From: an uncultured Eubacteriales bacterium | Lineage (GTDB): Bacteria; Bacillota; Clostridia; Oscillospirales; Oscillospiraceae | Direction of reading: 5' to 3' | DNA: 60,268 nt | Assembly: GCA_900550585.1 (NCBI GenBank) | Contig: URST01000003.1 | Location: forward strand, 1-60,268 | In this document: piece after piece, positions 6,858 to 16,013 of the stretch | Position numbering within the stretch: position 1 is the stretch's first letter | How the letters are laid out: each line of letters starts with the position of its first letter | Translations under genes and position numbers: made by a program | The notes under the pieces: model-generated | Told to the model about the DNA's origin: nothing | The model's database searches: none | What the model saw: only the letters and a program-made list of their open reading frames with translations

Positions 6858-7571
6858 TCAGTCCAGCGTGATCTTCAGGCCCCGGGCCAGCCGCTCCCGC
6901 TCCGCCTGACTGAGCCGCAGGTACACCGGCTCCAGCCCCTGGGCCGTCACTGTCTCACCGCGGGCCGCCATCTCCTCCGCGCACAGCGCCGCACCCACGG
7001 CGGACTGCATCCGGTGGGACGCATCCGCCATCCGGCAGGGGATGCCCGCGCCGTTGAGATAGTCGGCGCACAGCGCCGCGCCGTCGCCAACCACCAGCTT
7101 CTCCTCCGGCATGTCCCGCAGCTGGGAGGCCAGCTCCTCCAGGGAGACGGCGCAGTCCTGGGTCAGCCGCGTGACGCGGCCGTCCCCGGCTCGGAACAGG
7201 GCGTGGTAGATCTGCTGCCGCCGGGCGTCCATGGCCCCGATGATGAGTCCGCGGAAGTCCGCGGCGGTGCGGGCCATTGCCGCCAGCGTGGACACGCCGC
7301 AGCAGGGGAGATCCTTGGCCCACGCCAGTCCCTTGGCCGCCGATACGCCGATGCGCAGGCCCGTAAAGCTGCCTGGCCCATTGGTCACGGCGATGAGACC
7401 CATGTCGTCCAGCGTCAGTCCCGCCGCATGCAGCATCCCGTCAATGAGGGGCATCAGCGTCACGCTGTGGGTCAGTCCCCGGTTCTGATAGGCGGCGGCC
7501 AGCACCGTGCCGTTTTCCGTCACGGCGGCGGACACGCTCTTGGCCGATGTCTCCAGCGCCAGTATCTTCAC
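6858..7571 (-). CDS. tsaB: tRNA t6A biosynthesis protein TsaB
   Basis: TsaB is an ASKHA-fold partner that forms a complex with TsaD and TsaE to place threonylcarbamoyl on A37 of tRNAs. The 237-residue protein starts MKILALETSAKSVSAAV and has TNGPGSFTGLRIGVSAAKGLA, both diagnostic. It overlaps tsaE by 4 nt (ATGA type), so the pair is translationally coupled. A tsaC homologue is at 16014; tsaD is not in the window. Confidence 0.95.
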   Translation of the reverse strand: MKILALETSAKSVSAAVTENGTVLAAAYQNRGLTHSVTLMPLIDGMLHAAGLTLDDMGLIAVTNGPGSFTGLRIGVSAAKGLAWAKDLPCCGVSTLAAMARTAADFRGLIIGAMDARRQQIYHALFRAGDGRVTRLTQDCAVSLEELASQLRDMPEEKLVVGDGAALCADYLNGAGIPCRMADASHRMQSAVGAALCAEEMAARGETVTAQGLEPVYLRLSQAERERLARGLKITLD

Positions 7572-7993
7572 AGTCCCTCGCCTCCCGTGATGGTGATGAT
7601 GCGGTCATTTTCGCCGTCTCCCCGGGCAATGTCCACGAGGATGGCGTCCTCCGGCAGGGCGCCGGACACCTGCTCCGACCACTCCACGGCGCACACGCCG
7701 CCCCGGGCCAGATAGTCCTCCCAGCCGATGTCGAACAGCTCGTCCTCGCCGCCCAGCCGGTACATGTCAAAGTGAAACAGGGGGATGTCCCCGTTGTACT
7801 CGTTGACGATGGTGAACGTGGGGCTGGTCACCCGCCCCCGGCAGCCCAGTCCCCGGGCAAGTCCCCGGGTAAAGGCGGTCTTGCCCATGCCCAGTCCGCC
7901 ACGGAAGGCCACCACGCTGCCGGGCTGCAGGGTGCGCCCCAGCTTCTCGCCGATGCGCTCCGTCTCCTCCGGACTGTGGGACAGATATGCCAT
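7568..7993 (-). CDS. tsaE: tRNA t6A biosynthesis ATPase TsaE
   Basis: TsaE is the small ATPase of the t6A complex. The 141-residue protein has a Walker A GGLGMGKTAF and the hallmark SPTFTIVNEY segment, then DMYRLGGEDEL and VEWSEQ. The usual P-loop reads GDLGAGKT, so this copy carries two unusual but conservative residues. An AGGTG site precedes the ATG. It heads a minus-strand unit tsaE-tsaB and possibly upp, divergent from the rodA-like gene. Confidence 0.95.
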   Translation of the reverse strand: MAYLSHSPEETERIGEKLGRTLQPGSVVAFRGGLGMGKTAFTRGLARGLGCRGRVTSPTFTIVNEYNGDIPLFHFDMYRLGGEDELFDIGWEDYLARGGVCAVEWSEQVSGALPEDAILVDIARGDGENDRIITITGGEGL

Positions 7994-8067
7994 GCTGTCA
8001 CCTCGTTTCTGCTCAAATCGATTTATTGTACCACACCCTTTCCCAAAAGAAAAGAGCGAAACGCCGG

Positions 8068-8096
8068 TTTACAGATAAAACTTCTTGTGGTACACT
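8068..8096 (+). promoter_or_regulatory. Promoter for the RodA/FtsW gene
   Basis: TTTACA (8068-8073), 17-bp spacer, TACACT (8091-8096), 44 nt before the GTG start. Confidence 0.75.
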
Positions 8097-8140
8097 AATG
8101 TTGCTTTGCGGTCATTTCACAACAGGGAGGAGGGACGCCG

Positions 8141-9292
8141 GTGTTCCGCCGTTCACGCGACTTTTTTTCGGATATGCTGCGCCAGACGGACCTGGTGCTG
8201 CTGGCACTGTGCACAGCGGCGTCTCTGTTCGGCATCCTCATGGTGGCCAGCGCCACCCGCTACATGCACACATGGCGTCTGGTGGCGGTCCAGTCCGCGG
8301 CGCTGCTGCTGGGCGTGGTGCTGTACCTGCTGGTGTCGCAGGTGGATCTGAATGACCTGTCCAAATACTGGAAGTGGATATTCCTGACGGGACTTGCCTT
8401 TATCCTCCTTCTGATGACGCCGCTGGGCATTGAGGACAACACCGGCAACAAGGCGTGGCTGGATTTCCCGTTCCTGCCGGTGCAGGTGCAGCCCGCCGAG
8501 ATCGTGAAGCTGACCTTCACGCTGGTGCTGGCCAAGCAGCTGGCGTGGCTCAAGGAAAACCGCGACCTGCGCAGCATCCCGTCCATCCTGTTTCTGGCGG
8601 CCCACTTCGGCGTCATTTTCCTGCTGTACTACAAAATATCCTCCGATATGGGCAGCGCGCTGGTGTTTCTGTTCATCTTCGCCTGCATGTGCTTTGTGGG
8701 CGGCGTGGCGCTGCGCTGGTTCGTGATCGGCGGACTGGGCGGCGGTCTGGCCTTCTGGGCGCTGTGGGACCTGAACAAGATCCCCTCGTACATGAAGCTC
8801 CGCTTCCAGGTGATCTTCGACCACAGTCTGGACCCCTCCAACACCGGCTGGCAGCAGACCCGCAGCCTCATGGCGCTGGGCAGCGGCAAGCTCACGGGAC
8901 AGGGGCTGTTCCACGGTACACAGACCCAGAGCGAGTACAGCTACAACCTGCCCAACCGCCACACGGACTTCATCTTCTCCGTCATCGGCGAGGAGCTGGG
9001 TCTGGTGGGCTGTCTGCTGACGCTGGCACTGCTGACGGCCATCATCCTCCGCTGCGTCTGGGTGGCCCGCCGCGCCAAGAACCGGATGGAGAGCCTTGTC
9101 TGCATCGGCGTGGCCAGCACGGTGATCTTTCAGGTCATCGTCAACGTGGGCATGTGCCTGTTCGTCATGCCCGTCATCGGCCTGACGCTGCCCTTCATCA
9201 GCTACGGCGGCTCGTCGCTGCTGATGCTGTTCGTCTCCATGGGCATGGTGTCCGGCGTACAGGGCCGCTCCAAGCCGGAGTGGCTGCGATAG
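8141..9292 (+). CDS. RodA/FtsW/SpoVE family peptidoglycan glycosyltransferase
   Basis: This is an integral-membrane SEDS protein that polymerises lipid II. The 383-residue product has about ten hydrophobic segments, the NKAWLDFPFLPVQVQPAEIVK loop region, the extracellular signature NLPNRHTDFIFSVIGEELG and the final LPFISYGGSSLL. It starts with GTG after GGGAGGAGGG. The sequence reads as RodA-like (elongation), but FtsW or SpoVE roles cannot be separated by eye. It stands in its own unit upstream of ddl-murF, in line with a cell-wall neighbourhood. Confidence 0.9.
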   Translation: MFRRSRDFFSDMLRQTDLVLLALCTAASLFGILMVASATRYMHTWRLVAVQSAALLLGVVLYLLVSQVDLNDLSKYWKWIFLTGLAFILLLMTPLGIEDNTGNKAWLDFPFLPVQVQPAEIVKLTFTLVLAKQLAWLKENRDLRSIPSILFLAAHFGVIFLLYYKISSDMGSALVFLFIFACMCFVGGVALRWFVIGGLGGGLAFWALWDLNKIPSYMKLRFQVIFDHSLDPSNTGWQQTRSLMALGSGKLTGQGLFHGTQTQSEYSYNLPNRHTDFIFSVIGEELGLVGCLLTLALLTAIILRCVWVARRAKNRMESLVCIGVASTVIFQVIVNVGMCLFVMPVIGLTLPFISYGGSSLLMLFVSMGMVSGVQGRSKPEWLR

Positions 9293-9300
9293 AGAAGCGC

Positions 9301-9330
9301 GGAGCGCGTCCTGCGGGGCGCGCTCCTTCG
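9301..9330 (+). terminator. Weak terminator-like hairpin after the rodA-like gene
   Basis: GGAGCGCG (9301-9308) pairs with CGCGCTCC (9319-9326); only a broken T-run (TTCGTTT) follows. Confidence 0.45.
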
Positions 9331-9357
9331 TTTACGGTTTGTTCACCGGAAAATCGG

Positions 9358-9386
9358 TTGTAATCATCGGCCCGCTGTGCTATAAT
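9358..9386 (+). promoter_or_regulatory. Strong promoter of the ddl operon
   Basis: TTGTAA (9358-9363), 17-bp spacer, consensus TATAAT (9381-9386) with an extended -10 TGC. The leader to the ddl ATG is about 60 nt. Confidence 0.85.
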
Positions 9387-9454
9387 GGAACATCAAACAC
9401 TGGGTGCGTGGGCTTTTGGGAGGCCCGCGCCGCCCCGAAAGCGAGGGATCACAG

Positions 9455-10516
9455 ATGAAGATCGTTGTTTTGGCCGGCGGCCTTTCCACAGAGCGTCAGG
9501 TGGCGCTGACCAGCGGCACAGGCGTATGCCGTGCCCTGCGGGAAAAGGGCCATCAGGCCATTCTGGTGGATATGTTCCTGGGCCTCGAGAGCTACGAGGG
9601 CCGGCTGGAGGATATTTTCGACGCGCCGGACGGCCTGTGCCCCGACAACCATGTGGAGAGCGTGGAGCCGGATCTGGAGGCCGTGCGCCGCAGCCGTAAG
9701 GATCAAAGCCCCAGCATGCTGGGCAAGGACGTGCTGACCGTCTGCCGCATGGCCGACATCGTCTTTCTGGCGCTGCACGGCAGCTGCGGCGAGGATGGCC
9801 GCATCCAGGCCGCGCTGGACCTGCTGGGCGTGCCCTACACCGGCTCCGGCTATCTGGGCAGCGGCATGGCCATGGATAAGGCGGTCACCAAGCGCTTCAT
9901 GGATTCGCTGGGCGTCCGCACCGCCCCGTGGCACGACGTGTACTATACGGAGTCCGACATCCCCCGCCTTGTGGAGGAACTGGAGGTGCCCTGCGCCGTA
10001 AAGATCGTCAACGGCGGCAGCTCCATCGGCGTGGAGCTGCCCGACACAAGGGAGGAGCTGGAAAAGGCGCTCCGCAGCCTGCTGCGCTACGGCGGTCATG
10101 TGGTGGTGGAGAAAAAGATCAAGGGCCGGGAGATCCAGATCGCCGTGCTGGGCGACACCTATCTCCCCGCCGTGGAGATCATCCCCAGGGGCGCCTATTT
10201 CGACTATGTCTCCAAATACCAGAAGGACGGCGCGGAGGAGATATGCCCCGCCCCCATCAGCGAGGCTGCGTGGCGTCAGATCGGCGAGATGGCCCTGACG
10301 CTCCACCGCGGGCTGGGACTGTCCGTCTACTCCCGCTCCGACTTCATTCTGGACGCCGACGGCAATGCCTGGTGTCTGGAGGTCAACACCCTGCCGGGCA
10401 TGACCCCCACCAGTCTGGTGCCCCAGGAGGCGGCGCAGGTGGGCCTGTCCTACGCCGACCTGTGCGAAAAGATCGTAACGGATTCGCTGGCGCTGCGAAA
10501 GGCGGCGCACCTATGA
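9455..10516 (+). CDS. ddl: D-alanine--D-alanine ligase
   Basis: This ATP-grasp ligase makes the D-Ala-D-Ala dipeptide for peptidoglycan. The 353-residue protein starts MKIVVLAGGLSTERQVAL, has LALHGSCGEDG, the KIVNGGSSIGVE ATP-binding strand, and ends its core with WCLEVNTLPGMTPTS. The typical 'YESKY' region reads YVSKYQKDGAEE here. An in-frame ATG at 9404 exists, but GAGG before 9455 and family alignment favour the later start. The stop overlaps the murF ATG (ATGA). The gene is first in a long operon. Confidence 0.95.
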   Translation: MKIVVLAGGLSTERQVALTSGTGVCRALREKGHQAILVDMFLGLESYEGRLEDIFDAPDGLCPDNHVESVEPDLEAVRRSRKDQSPSMLGKDVLTVCRMADIVFLALHGSCGEDGRIQAALDLLGVPYTGSGYLGSGMAMDKAVTKRFMDSLGVRTAPWHDVYYTESDIPRLVEELEVPCAVKIVNGGSSIGVELPDTREELEKALRSLLRYGGHVVVEKKIKGREIQIAVLGDTYLPAVEIIPRGAYFDYVSKYQKDGAEEICPAPISEAAWRQIGEMALTLHRGLGLSVYSRSDFILDADGNAWCLEVNTLPGMTPTSLVPQEAAQVGLSYADLCEKIVTDSLALRKAAHL

Positions 10517-11868
10517 TCCCCTGCACCGTGGGGGAGATCTGCGCCGCCGTGGGCGGTACGCTGCTGCAAGGGACGGGCGATACCCTCATCACCGGCGTCA
10601 CCACCGACAGCCGCGCCGTCTCGGCGGGACAGCTGTTCATCCCCCTGACCGGCGAGCGCTTCGACGGTCACGCCTATATCGGCGGCGCGCTGGCTGCCGG
10701 TGCCGCCGGCTGTCTCACGGCCCGGACGCCGGAGACGCTGCTGCCCGGCAAGGCCTATGTGCAGGTGGCGGACACGCGCCTTGCACTGGCGGCGCTGGCC
10801 GCCTGGTATCGCGGCCGCTTTGACCTGCCGGTGGTGCAGATCACCGGCTCCGCCGGCAAGACCACCACCAAGGAGATGGTGGCCTCCGTGCTGTCGCAGC
10901 GGTACGACACCCTGAAAACGCAGGCCAACTTCAACAACGATATCGGCACGCCCCTGACGCTGCTGGGCCTTGCACCGCAGCATCAGGCGGCGGTGATCGA
11001 AACGGGCATGAACCACTTCGGCGAGATACGTTATCTGGGCGCCATGGTGCGGCCCGACATCGCCGTCATCACCAACGTGGGCGACGCCCACATCGAAAAT
11101 CTGGGCAACACCCGGCAGGGCATCCTGCAGGCCAAGTGCGAGATATTCGAGCACCTGTCCCCGGACGGCATCGCCGTCCTCAACGGCGATGACCCGCTGC
11201 TGAACACCGTTGCCCTGCCCCAGACCATCCTGCTCTGCGGCAGGGGGGAGGGCTGCGATGTCCGCGTCACCGATGTGGATGACCGCGGCATCGAGGGCGT
11301 GGCCTGCACCGTCACCACCGGCAGGGCGTCCTACCGGCTGCACACCGCTTCCCCCGGCGCGTACATGATCTACCCCATGGCCATGGCCGCCGCCATCGGT
11401 GAGCGTCTGGGTCTGACAGGGGAGGAGATCGCCGCCGGCACGGCTGCCTATACACCTACCGGCTCCCGGATGCACCTTATCCGCCTGCCGGAACAGCGTC
11501 TGCTCATCGACGACTGCTACAACGCCAACCCGCAGGCCATGGCTGAGGCGCTGAAGCTGCTGGCCGCCGCGTCCTGCCGCCGCCGTGCGGCGGTGCTGGG
11601 CGATATGGGCGAGCTGGGGGAGCTGACCGTTTCCGCCCACCGCGCCATCGGCGCACTCACCGCCGAGCTGGGGCTGGACACGGTCATCGCCATCGGCGAA
11701 AAGGCCCGTGACATTGCGGCCGCCGCCCCCGGCGCCCAATGGTATCCGTCGGTGTCCGCCGCCATGCCTGCTGTCCGCGCCGCCTTCACCGACGGCACGG
11801 CCATGCTGGTAAAGGCGTCCCACGCCATGCATTTTGAAAACATCGTAAAGGAATTGGAACAGAGCTAA
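10513..11868 (+). CDS. murF: UDP-MurNAc-tripeptide--D-Ala-D-Ala ligase MurF
   Basis: MurF adds the D-Ala-D-Ala made by the upstream Ddl to the UDP-MurNAc peptide. The 451-residue protein has the Mur ligase order: N-terminal domain (TTDSRAVSAGQLFIPL), central ATPase with GSAGKTTTK at residues 112-120, ITNVGDAHIENLG, and C-terminal LLIDDCYNANPQAM. Coupling with ddl through a 4-nt overlap matches their consecutive reactions. Length is normal. Confidence 0.96.
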   Translation: MIPCTVGEICAAVGGTLLQGTGDTLITGVTTDSRAVSAGQLFIPLTGERFDGHAYIGGALAAGAAGCLTARTPETLLPGKAYVQVADTRLALAALAAWYRGRFDLPVVQITGSAGKTTTKEMVASVLSQRYDTLKTQANFNNDIGTPLTLLGLAPQHQAAVIETGMNHFGEIRYLGAMVRPDIAVITNVGDAHIENLGNTRQGILQAKCEIFEHLSPDGIAVLNGDDPLLNTVALPQTILLCGRGEGCDVRVTDVDDRGIEGVACTVTTGRASYRLHTASPGAYMIYPMAMAAAIGERLGLTGEEIAAGTAAYTPTGSRMHLIRLPEQRLLIDDCYNANPQAMAEALKLLAAASCRRRAAVLGDMGELGELTVSAHRAIGALTAELGLDTVIAIGEKARDIAAAAPGAQWYPSVSAAMPAVRAAFTDGTAMLVKASHAMHFENIVKELEQS

Positions 11869-13773
11869 ATGATCGACATTCGCGTGGAGGGACTGGTGAA
11901 GTCCTTCGACCTGGAAAAGAAAATACTGGATGGCCTGACGTTCCAGATCGACACCGGGGAGCGGGTGGGCCTGCTGGGCCGCAACGGCGCGGGCAAGACC
12001 ACGCTGTTCAGGATCCTCACCGGCGAGCTGGACTACGACAGCGGCACGGTGCAGGTGGCCTCCGGCCGCCGGGTGGGACTGATCTCCCAGATCCCCGTCT
12101 ACCCCGAGGGCTACACGGTGGAGGACGTGCTCCAGACCGCCTTCGCCCGGATGTTCCGCATGAAGGATGAGATAGACGCGCTGGCACTGGCTATGGAGCA
12201 GGGCGCGTCCGACGATGCCACCCTCCGCCGCTACGGCGAGCTGAACGCCCGGTTCGAGGGACTGGGCGGCTGGGACACCGACACGGCGGTGAACAAGGTG
12301 GCCAACGGCCTGAGCATCTCCGACGAGATGCGCACCCGCCTGTTCGACCGCCTGTCCGGCGGCGAAAAGACCCGCGTGAACCTGGGCCGCCTTATCCTGG
12401 AGGACACGGATGTCCTCCTGCTGGACGAGCCCACCAACCATCTGGATCTGCAGGCCACAGAGTGGCTGGAGGAGTACCTTCGCAAGTTCCGCGGCACTGT
12501 GGTCACCATCAGTCACGACCGCTACTTCCTGGACCGCACCGTCACCCGCATCATCGAGATACAGGACGGAAAGGCCGAATTTTACAGCGGGAATTACAGC
12601 TTTTACGCCATCGAGAAGGAGCGCCGCTATCAGGAGCGCATGAAGCAGTACCTGAAGGAGCAGGCCAAGATCCAGCAGCTGGAAAAGGCCGCCGAGCAGA
12701 TGCACCTGTGGGCCTTCATGGGCAACGACGCCCTGCACAAGCGTGCCTTCTCCATGGAAAAGCGCATCGAGCGCATGCGCACCACGGAAAAGCCCACCAA
12801 GGCCCGCCGTTTGGAGGCCCGCTTCCAGAGCCGGGAGTTCAAGGGCGACGAGGTGCTGCAGATCAGGGGCGTCTCCAAAGCCTTCGGAGAGCGGAAGCTC
12901 TTTGAGGACGTGTACCTCCGGGTGGAGGGGGGAGAGCGCATCGCCCTGCTGGGCGAAAACGGCACCGGCAAGACCACGCTGTTGAACATGTTGATGGGTC
13001 TTGACTGCCCGGATGCCGGCATGATCCGGCTGGGACCGTCCGTCAAGGCGGCGTACCTGCCGCAGGTCATCCACTTCGCCCACCCGGAGCGCAGCATACT
13101 GGACACCATGCTCTACGAACTGGACATCACGCCCCAGTCGGCCCGCAACCGGCTGGCGGCCTACCAGTTCACCGGCGAGGACGTGTTCAAGTCTGTCTCC
13201 GTGCTGTCTGGCGGCGAGCTCAGCCGCCTGCGGCTGTGCATGCTGATGGACGAGAGCATCAACCTCCTTATTCTGGACGAGCCTACCAACCACCTGGATA
13301 TCGACTCCCGGGAGTGGCTGGAGCAGGCGGTGGAGGAGTTCGACGGCACGCTGCTGTTCGTCAGCCATGACCGTTATTTCATCAACCGCTTTGCCACCCG
13401 CGTCTGGGAGCTGGAGGATCACGCCGTCACCGACTACCCTATGGGCTTCATGCAGTACCGGCAGGTGCGGGAGGAGGCGCGCCGCGCCGCCCAGCCCGCC
13501 GCTGCCCCGGCCCAGCCGAAGAAGTCCGCCCCCTCCGGGAGGGGCAGCCGTACCCAGCAGGCGGCCCGCAAGCAGCTGACCATCTGCGAGACGGCCATTT
13601 CCAAGCTGGAGGCCGCGCTGTCCGCGCTGGACCGGGACATGGAGGCCGCCGCCTGCGACGCGGAGAAGCTGGGAGAGCTGTATCTGCAGCATCAGGAGCT
13701 GGAGGCCCGTCTGGGGCAGGAGATGACCCGCTGGGAGGAGCTGAGCCTGCAAGCAGAGGAACAGGAGAACTGA
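11869..13773 (+). CDS. ABC-F family ATPase, YdiF/Uup-like
   Basis: This is a soluble protein with two fused ABC ATPase domains and no membrane domain. Domain 1 has GRNGAGKTT, LSGGEKTR and LLLDEPTNHLDL; domain 2 has GENGTGKTT, LSGGELSRL and LILDEPTNHLDI. The linker (about 245-310) is a charged helical hairpin and the tail (about 535-634) is a coiled coil, both common in housekeeping ABC-F translation factors such as YdiF. The likely site of action is the ribosomal E site. It begins directly after the murF stop. Antibiotic resistance is less likely than for the Lsa-like protein at 22738. Confidence 0.9.
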   Translation: MIDIRVEGLVKSFDLEKKILDGLTFQIDTGERVGLLGRNGAGKTTLFRILTGELDYDSGTVQVASGRRVGLISQIPVYPEGYTVEDVLQTAFARMFRMKDEIDALALAMEQGASDDATLRRYGELNARFEGLGGWDTDTAVNKVANGLSISDEMRTRLFDRLSGGEKTRVNLGRLILEDTDVLLLDEPTNHLDLQATEWLEEYLRKFRGTVVTISHDRYFLDRTVTRIIEIQDGKAEFYSGNYSFYAIEKERRYQERMKQYLKEQAKIQQLEKAAEQMHLWAFMGNDALHKRAFSMEKRIERMRTTEKPTKARRLEARFQSREFKGDEVLQIRGVSKAFGERKLFEDVYLRVEGGERIALLGENGTGKTTLLNMLMGLDCPDAGMIRLGPSVKAAYLPQVIHFAHPERSILDTMLYELDITPQSARNRLAAYQFTGEDVFKSVSVLSGGELSRLRLCMLMDESINLLILDEPTNHLDIDSREWLEQAVEEFDGTLLFVSHDRYFINRFATRVWELEDHAVTDYPMGFMQYRQVREEARRAAQPAAAPAQPKKSAPSGRGSRTQQAARKQLTICETAISKLEAALSALDRDMEAAACDAEKLGELYLQHQELEARLGQEMTRWEELSLQAEEQEN

Positions 13774-13774
13774 T

Positions 13775-14263
13775 ATGAGCGATATTTTGTGTATTTACTA
13801 TTCCCGTACCGGCAGCACCCGCCGCGCCGTCAAGGAGATCGCCGAGGCGCTGGACGCGGAGATCGTTGCCATCAGCGACGAGCGGGACCGCAGCGGCTGG
13901 AAGGGCTATCTGCGCAGCGGCATGGACGCCATGAAAACGTCCACCAAGCCCCTGCGCCCCTTTGAGACGGCCAAACCGCTGGAGGAGTACAAGCTGGTGA
14001 TCGTGGGCAGCCCCGTGTGGGCGGGCCGCATGGCCAGCCCTGTCCGCTCCCTGCTGAAGCGCCGGGGGCTGGAGCTGCACCGCGTGGCCTATGTCGTCAC
14101 CCGCAGCACCACCCAGCGCAGCGAGGAGGTCTACGACCAGATGGACCTCTACACGGCGGAAAAGCGGCTGTTCGCCGTGTCCCTGCGGCCTGACAGCGAG
14201 GGCTACGAGTTCTGGCGCAACGACTTTATCCAGAACGTCCAGCGCTGGCTGGAGCAGCACTGA
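13775..14263 (+). CDS. Flavodoxin family protein
   Basis: The 162-residue protein starts MSDILCIYYSRTGSTRRAV, the FMN phosphate-binding loop of flavodoxins, followed by VIVGSPVWAGRMASPVRSLL. It probably carries electrons via FMN. It starts 1 nt after the ABC-F stop, within the same operon. The physiological partner is not evident. Length is typical for a short-chain flavodoxin. Confidence 0.85.
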   Translation: MSDILCIYYSRTGSTRRAVKEIAEALDAEIVAISDERDRSGWKGYLRSGMDAMKTSTKPLRPFETAKPLEEYKLVIVGSPVWAGRMASPVRSLLKRRGLELHRVAYVVTRSTTQRSEEVYDQMDLYTAEKRLFAVSLRPDSEGYEFWRNDFIQNVQRWLEQH

Positions 14264-14272
14264 GGGCGGGCC

Positions 14273-15343
14273 ATGCTGGAAAAGCTGAAAGCCGTGGAGC
14301 GCCGCCTGACGGAGGTGGAGCGCCAGCTGTCCGACCCTGCGGTATATGCCGACCGGGACAGGCTCACCGCCCTCAGCCGTGAGCAGAAGGAGCTGACGCC
14401 CCTTGTGACCTGTTACCGCGCCTATGCCCGTGCGGCGCAGACGGCGGAGGATGCCGCCGCCATGCTGGCCGACCCGGAGCTGCGGGAGCTGGCACAGGAC
14501 GAACTGGCCGCCGCCCGGGCGGATATGGAGCGCCTGACGGAGGAGCTGAAGCGCCTGCTGCTGCCCAGGGACCCCAACGATGAGAAAAACGTCATTCTGG
14601 AGATACGTGCCGGCATCGGCGGGGAGGAGGGCGCGTTGTTCGCCGCCGACCTGCTGCGGATGTACACCATGTACGCCGAGCGCCGGGGCTGGACGCTCAC
14701 CGTCGTCAGCGAGAACGACACGGAGCTGGGCGGCGTCAAGGAGGTCAGCGCCGAGGTAGAGGGCACCGGCGTCTGGTCGCGCCTGAAATTCGAGGCCGGC
14801 ACCCACCGCGTCCAGCGCGTGCCGGAGACGGAATCCTCCGGCCGCATCCAGACCTCCGCCGCCACCGTGGCCGTCATGCCCGAGGCGGAGGAGGTGGAGT
14901 TCACCATCGACCCCAAGGACCTGCAGATCGACACGTTCCGCTCCTCCGGCGCCGGCGGGCAGCACGTCAACAAGACGGAGTCCGCCATCCGCATCACCCA
15001 CCTGCCCACCGGCACGGTGGTGGAGTGTCAGGATGAGCGTAGCCAGTACAAGAACAAGGATCGCGCCATGAAGATCCTGCGCGCCAAGCTGTACGAGGCG
15101 GAGCGGGAGAAGCAGAACGCCGCCATTGCCGCCACCCGGAAAAGCCAGGTGGGTACCGGCGACCGCAGCGGCAAGATCCGCACCTATAACTTTCCCCAGA
15201 ACCGGGTCACGGACCACCGGCTCACCGGGGACGCCAAAAACTTCAACATTGCCGCCGTCATGAACGGCGGCCTTGATGATATGATCGACGCCCTGATCCT
15301 CAGCGATCAGGCGCAGCGACTGCAAGAAAGTAAGGAGGAATGA
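14273..15343 (+). CDS. prfA: Peptide chain release factor 1
   Basis: RF1 releases peptides at UAA/UAG codons. The 356-residue protein has the charged N-terminal helical domain, HRVQRVPETESSGRIQTSA, and the catalytic GGQ near residues 228-230 in SSGAGGQHVNKTES. Length and the absence of an RF2 frameshift site favour RF1. The usual partner prmC (the GGQ methyltransferase) is not adjacent; a flavodoxin precedes it and a LUD protein follows. Confidence 0.94.
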   Translation: MLEKLKAVERRLTEVERQLSDPAVYADRDRLTALSREQKELTPLVTCYRAYARAAQTAEDAAAMLADPELRELAQDELAAARADMERLTEELKRLLLPRDPNDEKNVILEIRAGIGGEEGALFAADLLRMYTMYAERRGWTLTVVSENDTELGGVKEVSAEVEGTGVWSRLKFEAGTHRVQRVPETESSGRIQTSAATVAVMPEAEEVEFTIDPKDLQIDTFRSSGAGGQHVNKTESAIRITHLPTGTVVECQDERSQYKNKDRAMKILRAKLYEAEREKQNAAIAATRKSQVGTGDRSGKIRTYNFPQNRVTDHRLTGDAKNFNIAAVMNGGLDDMIDALILSDQAQRLQESKEE

Positions 15344-15346
15344 ACC

Positions 15347-15988
15347 ATGCTGGAAGCCAAGAAGAAGATGTACGACAAGTCCGGCCCGCGTGTAGCCGCC
15401 GCTCTGAGAAAGCGGAATCTGGAGGGCTACTACTGTTCCACCGCCGCCGAGGCCGTGGAAAAGGTGCTGGAGCTGATCCCTGCCGGCGATGTGGTGAGCT
15501 GGGGCGGCGCGGCCACCGTGGATGAGCTGGGCATCAAGGACCGCCTGCGCCATCGCGGCCAGCCGGTGATCGACCGCGACACCGCCCATACGGAGGAGGA
15601 GCGCATGGCCATGCTGCACCAGACCCTGACCTGCGACACGTTTCTCATGAGCAGCAATGCCATCTCCGAGGACGGTCAGATGGTGAATATCGACGGCACG
15701 GGCAACCGCGTGGCCGCCCTGTGCTTTGGCCCGAAGCAGATCATCGTGGTGGCCGGCATGAACAAGGTCACCGCCGATCTGGACAGCGCCATTTCCCGCG
15801 CCCGCCACATCGCCGCGCCCGCCAACGCCCAGCGCTTCGATATCAGGACTCCCTGCTCCGTCAACGGCCAGTGCGCCGACTGCACCAGCCCCGACTGCTG
15901 CATCTGTGCCCATATGGTCATCACCCGCTTCTGCAAAACGCCGGGCCGCATCAAGGTGGTGCTGGTGGGCGAGGAGCTTGGCCTGTAA
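15347..15988 (+). CDS. LUD-domain protein (LutC-like)
   Basis: The 213-residue protein has the LUD domain seen in lactate-utilisation proteins: GDVVSWGGAATVDELGIKD near the N-terminus and GPKQIIVVAGMNKV in the core. The C-terminal region is cysteine-rich (CSVNGQCADCTSPDCCIC), which could bind a metal or Fe-S cluster. LutA and LutB are absent, as is common for stand-alone clostridial LUD proteins of unknown role. AAGGAGG precedes the ATG. The gene is in the prfA operon. Confidence 0.82.
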   Translation: MLEAKKKMYDKSGPRVAAALRKRNLEGYYCSTAAEAVEKVLELIPAGDVVSWGGAATVDELGIKDRLRHRGQPVIDRDTAHTEEERMAMLHQTLTCDTFLMSSNAISEDGQMVNIDGTGNRVAALCFGPKQIIVVAGMNKVTADLDSAISRARHIAAPANAQRFDIRTPCSVNGQCADCTSPDCCICAHMVITRFCKTPGRIKVVLVGEELGL

Positions 15989-16013
15989 GTAAACTGCGAA
16001 AAGAGGAGAACCC

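Noticed and set aside
4273..6909. An 878-codon open frame on the plus strand
   Set aside because: It is antisense to upp and the two kinase genes, which have clear motifs, ribosome sites and promoters on the minus strand. The predicted protein is low-complexity and His/Val/Asp-rich, a usual artefact of GC-rich DNA.
9404..9454. Upstream in-frame ATG for ddl
   Set aside because: It would add 17 residues absent from Ddl proteins and lacks a ribosome site, whereas 9455 has GAGG and the conserved MKIVVLAGG start.
10450..13752. An 1100-codon open frame on the minus strand
   Set aside because: It is the reverse of murF and the ABC-F gene, both well supported. The product is Gln/His/Gly-rich without domains and has no ribosome site.
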